A stretch of DNA of 64,000 nt, from assembly GCF_036492245.1 (NCBI RefSeq), contig NZ_AP025286.1, forward strand, positions 1,922,001 through 1,986,000, written 5' to 3'. Shown here in pieces: positions 17,912-27,558 of the stretch. Position 1 is the stretch's first letter, and every line of letters begins with the position of its first letter. A program made the translations under genes and the position numbers. Under the pieces are notes generated by a model. That model did not search any database, had not been told where the DNA came from, and worked only from the letters and a program-made list of their open reading frames with translations. Source of the DNA: Treponema bryantii. Its GTDB lineage: Bacteria; Spirochaetota; Spirochaetia; Treponematales; Treponemataceae.

Positions 17912-19744
17912 TTATGCATAATACTGAGCCTGTGCGTTCCAGAGTTCCTTATAAAGTCCTTCCTGCTTTACAAGCTCATCATGATTTCCGCTCTGAACAA
18001 TCTGTCCTTCATCAAAAACAAGAATGTTATCGCAAAAACGGCAGCTCGACATGCGGTGGCTGATATAAATAGAAGTCTTGTTCTGAACCATTTCATCAAA
18101 GTGACGGTAGATTTCATACTCGCTGACAGGGTCTAACGCTGAGGTTGGTTCATCAAGAATTACAAGCGGAGAATCCTTATAAAGAGCACGCGCGATAGCA
18201 AGCTTCTGAGCTTCTCCACCAGAGATTTCCACACCTTCATCCTCCTGCTGGTAGATGTTTGTGTGAATACCCTTTTCCATTTTTGATAGTCGCTCCCCAA
18301 AACCAGCCCGTTCAATACAATCCAGAACTTTTACTTCATCATAACTTGTACCTGAAGCAACATTTTCTGCAATTGAAAATGAGAACAGATTAAAATCTTG
18401 AAATACCACACTGAACAGACTTGCATAATCCTTATAATCGTAATAACGGATATCAACACCATTCAATAAAATCTCACCTTCTGTCGGCTCGTACAGGCGG
18501 CACAGAAGTTTTATAAATGTGGTTTTTCCAGCTCCATTAGGACCAACAACTGCAGTCTTAGTTCCAATTCTGATTTTCTGATTCAAATGCTTAATTACAT
18601 ACTTATCAGTATTTGCATATCTAAAGGAAACATCACGGAATTCGATTTCAAATTCATTATCATCACGTTTCTCTGTAGGAATAGTTCCTTCATACTGCTT
18701 GTTTTTGATTTCCATAAAATCATAAAAGAATGATAGATATTCTGACCTTATGCTGATTTCAATGTACGCATAAAAAATGCTTGAGACACTGTCTACAAGA
18801 TTGGAATATGCCTTAATATATTTAAGTGCACTACCAATAGAAATCAATCCAAAAATCGCTTTTAGACCAACATAAAGATAACTGGTCATCTGCATAATGC
18901 AGTTTATAATAAAAAACGGAATCTGCATTTTGTTTACTTTTTTTACAAGATTTGTAATGCCGCTTTCGAGAAAATCCAGAATCTTCTTCATCTTTGCTTC
19001 AACAAGCGACTGCATTTTATAAAGGCGAACATACTTTCCGGTAGCATAATCAAAAACCAGACTGTAAAAATATCCGTATTCACGGTTTACTCTTATATTC
19101 CTCTGAAATAAATCAGCCTGCATTTTACCTTCTTTTCTTTTTGTAAATGAAGAGACTGTTACAGATAAAATCAGCATAAAAGCCAGAATTATAAAGCTAT
19201 ACCATTTATTCAAGAATTCCGGCAAGAATCCTGCAGGAACAGATGCCCTTGAAATAAAAAGCGGAATCAACAAAGCGATACTGTAAATAATTGAAAGTGC
19301 GTGTTCAATAAAGCCTGAAAGCTGGCTGCAGAAACTTGAAAAATCTCCACGGGCATTCATTCCGTCTTCAGCTTTTTTTACAATATCCAGAGTTTCTCGT
19401 TTTTCCAGAATATCATAATCAATCATGAAAGACTTTTCACAAATCATCTGATCTATTTTTTCAGAAATTACAGCTCCATTTACTTTGATTATATGCTCAA
19501 GCCCCCAGTGACTTAAGGAACAGGCTGCCTGTAATGCAAGCATTCTGATCGCATTTATCAATATCGCTTCAAAAGGCTGATGCTGAACAAGCTGATCAAG
19601 AATAATACTTCCAAATACAATAGGTACAAATTTCCAGGTAGCACTTATGATTGTTGAAATCACGATAAGAGTTATATGACCAGGCTGTAAACGATGAGTC
19701 AGTTTTAAAACCTTACTGATTGTTGATTTCTTATTATTTTTCAT
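17912..19744 (-). CDS. ABC exporter half-transporter (pair 2, gene B)
   Basis: This 610-residue exporter half has a membrane domain (to about residue 345) followed by an ATPase. The ATPase has Walker A VGPNGAGKTT, Q loop FQDFNLFSF, signature EISGGEAQK, Walker B LVILDEPTSALDP and H loop SHRMSS. It shares the linker GTIPTEKRDDN and long ATPase stretches almost word for word with the protein at 14183-16045. The membrane domains are more divergent. AGGAGG lies 9 nt before the ATG. It starts 3 nt after the stop of the gene at 19748-21541 and ends 47 nt before the next pair. Confidence 0.88.
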   Translation of the reverse strand: MKNNKKSTISKVLKLTHRLQPGHITLIVISTIISATWKFVPIVFGSIILDQLVQHQPFEAILINAIRMLALQAACSLSHWGLEHIIKVNGAVISEKIDQMICEKSFMIDYDILEKRETLDIVKKAEDGMNARGDFSSFCSQLSGFIEHALSIIYSIALLIPLFISRASVPAGFLPEFLNKWYSFIILAFMLILSVTVSSFTKRKEGKMQADLFQRNIRVNREYGYFYSLVFDYATGKYVRLYKMQSLVEAKMKKILDFLESGITNLVKKVNKMQIPFFIINCIMQMTSYLYVGLKAIFGLISIGSALKYIKAYSNLVDSVSSIFYAYIEISIRSEYLSFFYDFMEIKNKQYEGTIPTEKRDDNEFEIEFRDVSFRYANTDKYVIKHLNQKIRIGTKTAVVGPNGAGKTTFIKLLCRLYEPTEGEILLNGVDIRYYDYKDYASLFSVVFQDFNLFSFSIAENVASGTSYDEVKVLDCIERAGFGERLSKMEKGIHTNIYQQEDEGVEISGGEAQKLAIARALYKDSPLVILDEPTSALDPVSEYEIYRHFDEMVQNKTSIYISHRMSSCRFCDNILVFDEGQIVQSGNHDELVKQEGLYKELWNAQAQYYA

Positions 19745-19747
19745 AAA

Positions 19748-21541
19748 CTATGCCTCCTCTTTGTAGTACTGGCTCTGAATGTCAAACATTTCTTTATACT
19801 TACCACCCTTCGCCATAAGTTCTTCATGAGTACCAAACTCAGCGATTTTTCCATTATCCAGAAACATTATGCGGTCGCAGAATTTTGTACTTGCCAGTCT
19901 GTGAGAAATGAAAATTGCAGTTTTTCCACCGGCAAAATTATTGTATTCTTCATAAATCTTACTTTCTGCAATCGGATCCAGAGCAGAAGTCGGTTCATCC
20001 AGAATTAAAAAACTTCCGTTTTTATAAATTGCTTTTGCAAGAAGCAGCTTTTGAGTTTCTCCTCCAGAAAGCAGAATTCCTTTTTCAGAAAAAGTCTGTG
20101 TTATATAAGTTTTTTCTTTATCTGGTAAGCTTTCAATTTTTTCTATCAGGCCAGATTTTTTCAAACTGTCCTGTAGTTTTTCTGGATCACCATGCCCAGA
20201 TTCAAGCCCGGTAATGTTTTCTTCAATTGTGAAAGCTAATGGATTTGTATCCTGAAACAAAACACTGATTTTATCCTGATAAGCATCAAGTCCAATTTCA
20301 TCAATTGATTTTCCATCAACAAGAATGATTCCAGAAGTCTGATTGTAAAGGCCACATAACAGTTTTACGATTGTGGTTTTTCCAGCACCGTTATTTCCCA
20401 CAAGTGCAATTTTTTCACCAGCTTTTATTGAAAAACTTAAATCATTTATTGTTGATTTATCACAATCAGGATATGTAAAGCTGACATTACGAAACTCTAT
20501 TTCTGGAGCTTTATTATCTGAAGTACATGCAGTAACCACTTTTCTTTCTCTATCAGGAAGATTCATAAAATCATGAAAATCATTAAATTCATGACTAGCT
20601 TTTCTAAGCGAATTAAAACGTTCTGAAAGTGAATAAATCCAGTTTGTAAAACCGTTTATAATTCCAAGATAAAGCGTAAAGGTAGCAATATCCATCTGAC
20701 CAACAAGTACCTTTTTAATCAGAATTACATAGGCAAGAGCATCGCGGCAAAAGTTAAAGCCAGTAGCAGAAATAGTTGGAATGTACCATCGAAGCTGCAG
20801 TTTCTTTTCCAGTTTTTGACGGGCAACTACAACCTCGCATAAAAGCTCATGAAACCATTTTCCAAGCTGATAAATTCTTATATCTTTTCCTGCACTTACA
20901 TTAAGACTCTTTGTTTTGATGTAGTTTTTCTTTCTCCAGATTTCACTGCTTTCTTCTCTTTTTGCATCACTGTATTTAATTGCATGAGTTCTTAAGGCAA
21001 CATCACAAACAAACATTACAAGAGTTATGACAAGAATTTTCCAGTCCAGTAAAAGTACAGCACTTCCATAAGTCAGGATTCCGAAAAGAAGAATAGTAAG
21101 CTCTGTTGTCTGAATCATCAGATGTTCAACACCAATCCAGTTTGAACTTAACGATGTTGCTGCTTTTCCCATAATCTTCTGTTTTTTCTGAGGTTCAATA
21201 TTTTCGTAATCAGTTGTCAGATTTTTATGGGAAAAATCAGCTGTATAACCTCCAAGTCTTGTATAAGTACGCTGAACCTGAACAAATGTTTCCATAAGAC
21301 TTGAACTGGCATTAATGATACAATAAACAAATATTGTTACGACTATCATAATCACAAAGTTTTTTACATCACCTTGTGAAATTGCTTTTATTGCAAGAGA
21401 CGGAATAAGGGTTGTAATAAAGGGACTTGCGATTCTGAAAATCAAAAAAGTCGGAACAAGTATCCATGCAGAAGGATATCTTTTGAACCATGACTTTAAG
21501 GCAATACTGATATTCTTTAACACGGAGTTTTTTTTGCTCAT
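19748..21541 (-). CDS. ABC exporter half-transporter (pair 2, gene A)
   Basis: This 597-residue protein is the first gene of the four-gene exporter run. The membrane domain is followed by an ATPase with Walker A VGNNGAGKTT, Q loop LFQDTNPLAF, signature LLSGGETQK, Walker B FLILDEPTSALDP and H loop SHRLAS. It is paralogous to the protein at 16035-17864. It lies downstream of the LytTR-type repeats at 21607-21637, with an AT-rich -10-like stretch between. It would pair with the next gene (17912-19744), as the 3-nt gap suggests. The exported substrate may be a peptide, lipid or drug; nothing in the sequence decides this. Confidence 0.88.
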   Translation of the reverse strand: MSKKNSVLKNISIALKSWFKRYPSAWILVPTFLIFRIASPFITTLIPSLAIKAISQGDVKNFVIMIVVTIFVYCIINASSSLMETFVQVQRTYTRLGGYTADFSHKNLTTDYENIEPQKKQKIMGKAATSLSSNWIGVEHLMIQTTELTILLFGILTYGSAVLLLDWKILVITLVMFVCDVALRTHAIKYSDAKREESSEIWRKKNYIKTKSLNVSAGKDIRIYQLGKWFHELLCEVVVARQKLEKKLQLRWYIPTISATGFNFCRDALAYVILIKKVLVGQMDIATFTLYLGIINGFTNWIYSLSERFNSLRKASHEFNDFHDFMNLPDRERKVVTACTSDNKAPEIEFRNVSFTYPDCDKSTINDLSFSIKAGEKIALVGNNGAGKTTIVKLLCGLYNQTSGIILVDGKSIDEIGLDAYQDKISVLFQDTNPLAFTIEENITGLESGHGDPEKLQDSLKKSGLIEKIESLPDKEKTYITQTFSEKGILLSGGETQKLLLAKAIYKNGSFLILDEPTSALDPIAESKIYEEYNNFAGGKTAIFISHRLASTKFCDRIMFLDNGKIAEFGTHEELMAKGGKYKEMFDIQSQYYKEEA

Positions 21542-21606
21542 AGTTCACCTCGAAACTTAAGATGGGTACACGCTAACATATTTATATATAAAGTATTTAA
21601 AGTGTT

Positions 21607-21637
21607 CACGAAATGTAAAAAAAAGGACACGAAGTGT
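21607..21637 (-). promoter_or_regulatory. Putative LytTR regulator binding site (two direct repeats)
   Basis: Two near-identical 10-mers, CACGAAATGT (21607-21616) and CACGAAGTGT (21628-21637) as read on the plus strand, are spaced exactly 21 bp start to start, two helical turns. LytTR regulators such as AgrA bind ~9-bp direct repeats with a 12-bp spacer, giving the same 21-bp period. The site lies about 66 bp upstream of the first ABC gene and downstream of the kinase gene. The LytTR regulator is encoded 1.3 kb away. Confidence 0.6.
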
Positions 21638-21639
21638 AA

Positions 21640-22386
21640 TTAAAGAGGCAGCATGACTTCCGTTGCAAAAACGCCAGGTTCGTTCTTGCGGTTTACGTAA
21701 CCGGCATACTTTTCGGCTATTTTATCAATGCGGCGAAGGCCAAAACCATGTTCGCCCAATTTACTGGTCACAAGTTCCGAAACGCGGCGGCGTTTACTCT
21801 CATTAGTAGAATTAGTCACAGAAATATAAAGCTGACTCTTAAACAGTCCAATGTATACACGGATAAATCGAGGAGCAACAGGTACGCCCCCTTCTAAAGG
21901 CCCTTTCATTTTCTCGCAGGCTTCAATAGCATTATCCATAAGGTTTCCAACAATTGCGCACAGATGTACGTCTGAAACCTTAAGCTCAGAAGGAACTTTG
22001 GCCGTACAGTTTACTTCGATATTGTTTTTGCGGGCAATCGAAACCTTACTGCTTAAAATAGCATCCAGGCCGACATTACCCGTTCGGATCGCAATATCAA
22101 TAGTATCTAAGTCTTTTTCGAGATTGTCTAAATAATCAGACATTTCTTCAGTCTTACCCATAGCCATCATAGCTTTAATAGACTGAATATGATTATGATA
22201 GTCGTGGCGCCAGGCCCGCATAGTCTGGTAGATATTCTGCACCTCATCGCGCTGCTTTTTAAGCACCGAATCCTGAAACTTTTCCAGACGACGTTCAAAA
22301 CACCGCCTGATAATCAGAACCGTGCAAACAACAGAGACGCAAATAGAGGCTCCACTAATCAACAGATACTTTATTAAATCATTCAT
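21640..22386 (-). CDS. Sensor histidine kinase, GHKL/AgrC-like
   Basis: This is a short kinase (248 aa) with a single N-terminal membrane helix (about residues 5-27). A Spo0B-like helical hairpin follows, with the phospho-acceptor in WRHDYHNHIQS. The GHKL ATPase domain has the N box NLMDNAIEA and the glycine-rich GEHGFGLRRI. It has no polytopic AgrC-type sensor domain. The neighbouring 168-residue membrane protein (14 nt upstream) might supply it. The expected partner is the LytTR regulator at 22969-23679. It sits directly before the exporter operon. Confidence 0.85.
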   Translation of the reverse strand: MNDLIKYLLISGASICVSVVCTVLIIRRCFERRLEKFQDSVLKKQRDEVQNIYQTMRAWRHDYHNHIQSIKAMMAMGKTEEMSDYLDNLEKDLDTIDIAIRTGNVGLDAILSSKVSIARKNNIEVNCTAKVPSELKVSDVHLCAIVGNLMDNAIEACEKMKGPLEGGVPVAPRFIRVYIGLFKSQLYISVTNSTNESKRRRVSELVTSKLGEHGFGLRRIDKIAEKYAGYVNRKNEPGVFATEVMLPL

Positions 22387-22400
22387 AATTTCAGAATAAA

Positions 22401-22907
22401 TTATTCCTGAGTTTTTTCGATTTCTTCAGGCTTTCCCAATTTCGAAGCCCCGGTGATTCTTATAAAAATCGGAATAAAAATTCCAATCAGTACATAACCT
22501 GCAACAAGGCTGACTAATAAAGAAGTTCCAAACATTGCTCCCAAAGAAATTGAGGCCCCCTGTGCAACTGCCTGTTTCCAGGCAATAAATACCATCACAA
22601 AAGTGATAATTGGTGTATAGGCGCAATCTGATAAAAAGGATTCTACAAGATGTGTACTGAGCTTACCATGTTTTAAGCCGAACTTTTTATCCAGAAAAAC
22701 CGAAATCTTATGCATCGGATAAATTCTGCCAATTATGCAGCTGATTACAAAACTGATAAGCCAGTTAATAAGCAAGCCTTTCCATGTAAAATGTCCGGAA
22801 AGTAAAAGTCCTGTAAGGGAAAGAAAAAAGCTCAGGGTAATTCCCATTAAGAGCATCATTCGAATACCGATTTTTTTAATTTGTTTATTTAATTCCTGTT
22901 CTGTCAT
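22401..22907 (-). CDS. Integral membrane protein of the kinase/exporter cluster, unknown
   Basis: This 168-residue protein has about four membrane helices: LLMGITLSFFLSLTGLLL, LLINWLISFVISCIIG, YTPIITFVMVFIAW and LLVSLVAGYVLIGIFI. The ends are charged and cytoplasmic-looking. Its general layout recalls small DUF2798-type membrane proteins, but I cannot confirm that. It lies between the LytTR regulator (61 nt) and the GHKL kinase (14 nt) on the same strand, which suggests a role in signal perception or immunity to an exported product. Confidence 0.65.
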   Translation of the reverse strand: MTEQELNKQIKKIGIRMMLLMGITLSFFLSLTGLLLSGHFTWKGLLINWLISFVISCIIGRIYPMHKISVFLDKKFGLKHGKLSTHLVESFLSDCAYTPIITFVMVFIAWKQAVAQGASISLGAMFGTSLLVSLVAGYVLIGIFIPIFIRITGASKLGKPEEIEKTQE

Positions 22908-22968
22908 GAAAGCAATTATACAATATAATTAATAAAAATTGTAAAAAACTTTCATAAAATTGTAAAAA

Positions 22969-23679
22969 TTAATTATTCTTAAAGAAACTGATAAATGCTT
23001 CGTTGAGTTCTTTATAAACACCACGGGCTACTGGAAGCACTTCTTCGTTATCCAGCACGCAATCAGTTCGGGTAATCCGCGCCACATGAGAAAGATTTAC
23101 AAGAAGCCCGCGGCGCAAACAGAAAAAGCACCGTCCATCAAAAGCTGTAGAAGTTTCGCTAAAACTTGCCTTCCACTCACGTTCAAAACCTTTTCCTTTC
23201 AGATAGACATAGTGACCACGAGCTTCAATATAGATGATTTTATCAAAACTGATTCTCTCTACATCTGCACCCTGACCAAGCACAAAATAATCTTCAGCTT
23301 TTTTCTGACGTTCTGCACGAACTGTATCAAGCAGAGCGTTCAATACCTCAGCTTTGACAGGCTTTAAGATATATCTGACTGCCCCAACCTCATAACCTTC
23401 AATTGCATAGTCAGGAACACCGGTTATAAAAATGATTACAGCATCACAGCCACGGGCGCGGAGCTTTTTTGCAAGTTCCATACCGTTCATATTTTTCATC
23501 TGAATATCAAAAATCAGAACATCGTATGGGGCTTTATCTTCGCTTTCAAAAAGGAATTGTTCAGCAGAAATATAGGTATCAAGTTCAAGCGGGCAGCCCG
23601 CACCGGCCGCCCACTGAGTAACTAGAGAACTTTCGAAATCTAAAACAACTTTTTCGTCTTCGCAGATTGCAATTCGCAT
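22969..23679 (-). CDS. Response regulator, LytTR family
   Basis: The receiver domain (acidic D8/E9, phospho-acceptor D58 in LIFDIQMKNMNG, lysine in YILKPV) is followed by a LytTR DNA-binding domain (about residues 135-236). Typical LytTR strand motifs are IIYIEARGHYVYL and FFCLRRGLLVNLSHV. Length is 236 aa. It is the likely partner of the GHKL kinase at 21640-22386 and the likely binder of the 21-bp-spaced direct repeats before the ABC exporter genes. Its start codon overlaps the trpS stop by one nucleotide, so it may be partly read through from trpS. Confidence 0.9.
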   Translation of the reverse strand: MRIAICEDEKVVLDFESSLVTQWAAGAGCPLELDTYISAEQFLFESEDKAPYDVLIFDIQMKNMNGMELAKKLRARGCDAVIIFITGVPDYAIEGYEVGAVRYILKPVKAEVLNALLDTVRAERQKKAEDYFVLGQGADVERISFDKIIYIEARGHYVYLKGKGFEREWKASFSETSTAFDGRCFFCLRRGLLVNLSHVARITRTDCVLDNEEVLPVARGVYKELNEAFISFFKNN

Positions 23680-24779
23680 TATATTTTCATGTTCATTACG
23701 TTTCTAACTTCCTCGAGAGTCTTAATACCAATCTCGCGGGCTTTAGCTGCACCGTCGAGAAGTACTTTTCTGATGTACTCTGGATCTTTCTCGAGTCTTG
23801 CACGTTCCTGGCGTAATGGACGAAGCTTTTCGTTCAAAGCTTCTGTAAGTGTGTTCTTGAGCATTCCGCCGCCGCCGTCACCAATGCGGGCAGCAATAGC
23901 AGTTGGCTCTTCACCAGTACAAAGGCTGATAAGCATAAGAAGGTTTGCAACCTCAGGGCGGTTTACAGGATCATAAGTGATATTGCGGTCCTGGTCTGTC
24001 TTTGCCTTTTTGATGAGCTTTGCAGTTTCATCTTCTGTTGCAGAAAGCATAACGGCATTTCCACGGCTCTTAGACATCTTCTGGCTTCCGTCCAATCCAA
24101 GAATCATTGGAGTCTTAGAAAGCAAAGCCTGTGGCTCTGGGAATACAGGTTCTTTACCCATATCTGTACAGAACTTTTTGTTGAAACGGCTTGCAATTGT
24201 ACGTGTCATTTCAAGGTGTGGAAGCTGGTCTTTTCCTACAGGAACTACATTTCCCTTGCAGAAAAGAATATCGCATGCCTGATGAACAGGATATGTATAC
24301 ATTCCGGCATTTACGTTTTTAAGGCCGGCAGATTCAATTTCTTCTTTTACAGTCGGGTTACGGCTGAGCTCGGCATTTGAAACCAATGTAAGGAACGGAA
24401 TCATAAGCTGATTACACTCAGGTACATAGCTGTGAGGATAAATAATTACATCCTGCTTTTCAGGATTGATTCCGGCAGCAAGATAGTCAATTACAAGCTG
24501 CTTTGTATTCTGGCTGATTTTATCGAATGCATCATGATCAGTAAGAACCTGATAATCTGCAATAAGAATCATAGTTGGAACGCCCATATTTGCAAGGCGA
24601 ACGCGGTTCTGAAGTGAACCAAAATAGTGACCAATATGTAAAAGTCCAGTAGGACGGTCACCTGTAAGTACGCGGTATTTTTTAGGATTTTTGATTAAGT
24701 CTTCTTCGATTTTGCGGCTGCGCTCCAAAGCGGCCTCAAAACTTTTGTTTATGTCTGTGTACTGAATTTCTTCACTCAT
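23679..24779 (-). CDS. trpS: Tryptophanyl-tRNA synthetase
   Basis: This is a class I aminoacyl-tRNA synthetase that charges tRNA-Trp. The HIGH signature appears as RPTGLLHIGHYFGS (about residues 42-55) and the second signature as LDGSQKMSKSRGNAV. Length is 366 aa, slightly longer than the ~330 of typical bacterial enzymes because of an N-terminal ~35-residue helix. I see no T-box or other leader structure in the ~85 nt upstream. It overlaps the LytTR regulator by one base. Confidence 0.95.
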   Translation of the reverse strand: MSEEIQYTDINKSFEAALERSRKIEEDLIKNPKKYRVLTGDRPTGLLHIGHYFGSLQNRVRLANMGVPTMILIADYQVLTDHDAFDKISQNTKQLVIDYLAAGINPEKQDVIIYPHSYVPECNQLMIPFLTLVSNAELSRNPTVKEEIESAGLKNVNAGMYTYPVHQACDILFCKGNVVPVGKDQLPHLEMTRTIASRFNKKFCTDMGKEPVFPEPQALLSKTPMILGLDGSQKMSKSRGNAVMLSATEDETAKLIKKAKTDQDRNITYDPVNRPEVANLLMLISLCTGEEPTAIAARIGDGGGGMLKNTLTEALNEKLRPLRQERARLEKDPEYIRKVLLDGAAKAREIGIKTLEEVRNVMNMKI

Positions 24780-24865
24780 TTTTAAACCTCATCATTATTA
24801 TATATAGAAACAAGCCCTTTTTCAATAAAGACATTCTTTAATTGAGAACTTCACCCTAGCCATCA

Positions 24866-26242
24866 CTAGCCGTGTAAAAACTCTTTAACTTCCGAAACAA
24901 GATAGAATGAGCCGGTAACCAGAAGAATATTTCCGTTAGCGGCTGATTCTTCAAAGGCCTTTTTAATCATCATCTTGTAATCTGCATCTGCGGTAAACTT
25001 GACATCAGCATTTGTAAAAGCTTCGATTTCACCTGCGAGGTTAGATTCCTTGCGTTCACCCGGTCTTGTAACATAAACATGTTCAAAACGATATCGGAAC
25101 AGCATTGAAATGTCTTTTACATCTTTATCAGCAGCGCAGGCAAAAAGCAGAGACACCTTTTTTTCACCAAACAGTTTATTCAGAGTATCAATAGTAAGGC
25201 GGATACTGTTAAGAGTATGTGCACCGTCTAGAATTACGGCAGGAATCTCAGTATAGCCTTTTACATTTTCGAGAATTTCAAAACGGCCCGGAAGTTTGGC
25301 TTTTGCAATACCGCGCTCAATTATTCCTTCATCAAGATTTGGAAGAAGCTTTTTGATTGCAACTGCAGCCATTGCGGCATTCTGCGCCTGCATTTTACCA
25401 AGCAGCTGCATCTGAGTTTCGATAGGACGATTGAAAAGTTCACTTTCAAAATGAACAGTCATTCGTTTGTTATTTTCATTAAAATGATAGAAAGAGCCTG
25501 TTATAAAATCATCAACAAAATAGTATGGCGCATGTCGAGTAATTGCTTTTTCGCGAAGAACGATTTTTACAGATTCAGACTGCTGAGGAGAAATAATTAC
25601 CGGCGTACAGTTTTTAATAATGCCAGCCTTTTCTGCGGCAATCTTTTCAAGAGTATCACCAAGGAACTCTGTGTGTTCAAGTTCAATCGGAGTAATACAG
25701 CAGAGCTTTGGACGAATGACATTAGTTGCATCAAGACGTCCGCCAAGTCCGACTTCAAAAACAGACCAGTCTACTTCTGCATTTCGGAAACAGAGGAATG
25801 CATAAAGTGTGACAAGTTCAAACCAGGTAAGAGGACGCTCTGCAGGAAGATTCTCCGGAATTATGGAATCGATATTCGGCATCAGTTCCTTTACAGTCTT
25901 TTCATAAATCTCTTCAGAGAAAAAGCCTGTTGGAGTACAGATACGCTCGCGGAAATCTGTTATGTGAGGTGAAGTATAAAGTCCAACCTTATAGCCGGCT
26001 TCATCAAGAATGCAGGAAATAAGGCGTGAAACAGAGCCTTTTCCTTTAGAGCCTGCTACATGAACACAAGGCGCATAATCCTGCGGGTTATCAAAGCGCT
26101 TACAGAGGTAATCGATGGTGTCGAGCCAGAAGATTTCTTTTTTTGGAGTATGTTCAAAATTCAGGTAGTCATTCAACCATTCCTGAAACACGTCTATTGC
26201 ATTCACGTGGTGTATTATAATCTGTTTGATTAAGAATGTCAT
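24866..26242 (-). CDS. folC: Folylpolyglutamate synthase / dihydrofolate synthase
   Basis: This is an ATP-dependent ligase of the Mur ligase family that adds glutamate to dihydropteroate and folates. The P-loop is VAGSKGKGSVSRLIS, with GLYTSPHITDFRERI (TSPHL motif), the GLGGRLDATNVI block, the EHTEFLG helix, and the C-terminal ILDGAHTLNSI. Length is 458 aa. The N-terminus is uncertain because no convincing ribosome-binding site precedes the first ATG, and a GTG at residue 13 would also fit. It sits 30 nt downstream of alr. Confidence 0.9.
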   Translation of the reverse strand: MTFLIKQIIIHHVNAIDVFQEWLNDYLNFEHTPKKEIFWLDTIDYLCKRFDNPQDYAPCVHVAGSKGKGSVSRLISCILDEAGYKVGLYTSPHITDFRERICTPTGFFSEEIYEKTVKELMPNIDSIIPENLPAERPLTWFELVTLYAFLCFRNAEVDWSVFEVGLGGRLDATNVIRPKLCCITPIELEHTEFLGDTLEKIAAEKAGIIKNCTPVIISPQQSESVKIVLREKAITRHAPYYFVDDFITGSFYHFNENNKRMTVHFESELFNRPIETQMQLLGKMQAQNAAMAAVAIKKLLPNLDEGIIERGIAKAKLPGRFEILENVKGYTEIPAVILDGAHTLNSIRLTIDTLNKLFGEKKVSLLFACAADKDVKDISMLFRYRFEHVYVTRPGERKESNLAGEIEAFTNADVKFTADADYKMMIKKAFEESAANGNILLVTGSFYLVSEVKEFLHG

Positions 26243-26272
26243 TAAGGGTTGATTTAAATTTTCATCTAACCC

Positions 26273-27421
26273 TTATTTTATTTCCCGTCTAACCCGCTTA
26301 CTCAATGCAGTTAAAACTTCATACGAAATTGTATGTCCAAGTTTTGCAAGGTCTTCGGCGGTATTTAATGCTCCGCTTTCTGCAGGGCCAAAAATTACTG
26401 CAGTATCAAAAACCTTAACATCAGGATTATCTTTTCCAATTTCTACCATACACTGATCCATGCAGATTCGGCCGCGAACAGGATAGTTTTTACCATTGAT
26501 TGTAACTTCCAGACCAGGAGAAAAACGGCGGAGTAAACCATCAGCATAACCAATCGGAAGTACTGCAATATCAGTTTCTTTGTCTGCAACCCAGGTTCTT
26601 CCATACGAAACTGACTTTCCGGCAGGGAATCTTCTGATTGCGACAACCTTAGTTTCAAGGGAAAGCACAGGCTTTATATCAAAATGGCGGCCTGTTTTCT
26701 CAAGATATTCCTTTGTGATTTCATCAGGATAGTAACCGTATGTAATAATTCCAGGACGAACCATATCAAACTGCATGTCTTCATCATTTAAAAGTGCTGC
26801 ACTGGCTCCACAGGAACAGATTCCAGGTTCAATTCCCTTTTCTTTTACTCCGGCAACTGCAGCCTTAAAAGCTGCAAACTGTTCTTTTGTAAACTCAATG
26901 TTTTCCGGACTCAGACTGTCTGAAACAGCAAAATGAGTACACATTCCGCCAAGTTTTAGACCACAAGACTCTATCAGAACAGCCTGCTCGCCAGCTTCTT
27001 CGGGATAGCAGCCAATACGGCCCATTCCGGTATCAACAGCAAGATGAACCTTATAATCAGAATATCCTTCACGTTTTGCAGTATCACCTATCAGCTTAAT
27101 ATAGTCATCTCCAAAAACAAGAGGAGTAATTTTATATTCAAAAAGAGCCGGCATTTCAGATGGAGTACAAAGACTCAAAAGCAGAATACCGCATTTTATT
27201 CCGTTATCACGAAGTTCAATTCCTTCTTCAACTGTAGCAACCGCAACAAAGGCGGCTCCAACCTTTTCTGCAATTTGAGCTGTAAGAACGGCATTATGAC
27301 CATAACCATCTGCCTTAACAGCAACACAAAGTTTTACATCTTTTTTTACATATTTTCTGATTTGATTAAGATTATATTCAAGATTATCTTTATAAATAGT
27401 AGCTTTAGTACAGCGTTCCAT
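26273..27421 (-). CDS. alr: Alanine racemase
   Basis: This PLP enzyme makes D-alanine for peptidoglycan. The catalytic lysine lies in VAVKADGYGHNA (K36 with this start). Other fold-III motifs are HLAVDTGMGRIG, the second catalytic tyrosine in SYGRTW, and GRICMDQCMVEIG. Length is 382 aa. I chose the ATG at 27421 because GGTGGGA lies upstream; an ATG five codons earlier is also possible. It probably forms an operon with folC and is divergent from the lipoprotein gene at 27559. Confidence 0.94.
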   Translation of the reverse strand: MERCTKATIYKDNLEYNLNQIRKYVKKDVKLCVAVKADGYGHNAVLTAQIAEKVGAAFVAVATVEEGIELRDNGIKCGILLLSLCTPSEMPALFEYKITPLVFGDDYIKLIGDTAKREGYSDYKVHLAVDTGMGRIGCYPEEAGEQAVLIESCGLKLGGMCTHFAVSDSLSPENIEFTKEQFAAFKAAVAGVKEKGIEPGICSCGASAALLNDEDMQFDMVRPGIITYGYYPDEITKEYLEKTGRHFDIKPVLSLETKVVAIRRFPAGKSVSYGRTWVADKETDIAVLPIGYADGLLRRFSPGLEVTINGKNYPVRGRICMDQCMVEIGKDNPDVKVFDTAVIFGPAESGALNTAEDLAKLGHTISYEVLTALSKRVRREIK

Positions 27422-27558
27422 AGTAATTCCCACCATTATCTCTATAACGTATAATTATACAATTTATAGTAAATTTTCGGCAATATGTTATTGTAAAAAA
27501 AGGGTTTTAATAATACAATAAACTATTATTTTGAAATAAATGAGAGTGAATAAAATAT

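Noticed and set aside
24780-24865. Possible T-box or leader before trpS
   Set aside because: The stretch is short and shows no specifier stem, T-box consensus or terminator hairpin.
25451-25972. 173-codon plus-strand frame opposite folC
   Set aside because: It is a shadow of the conserved folC reading frame.
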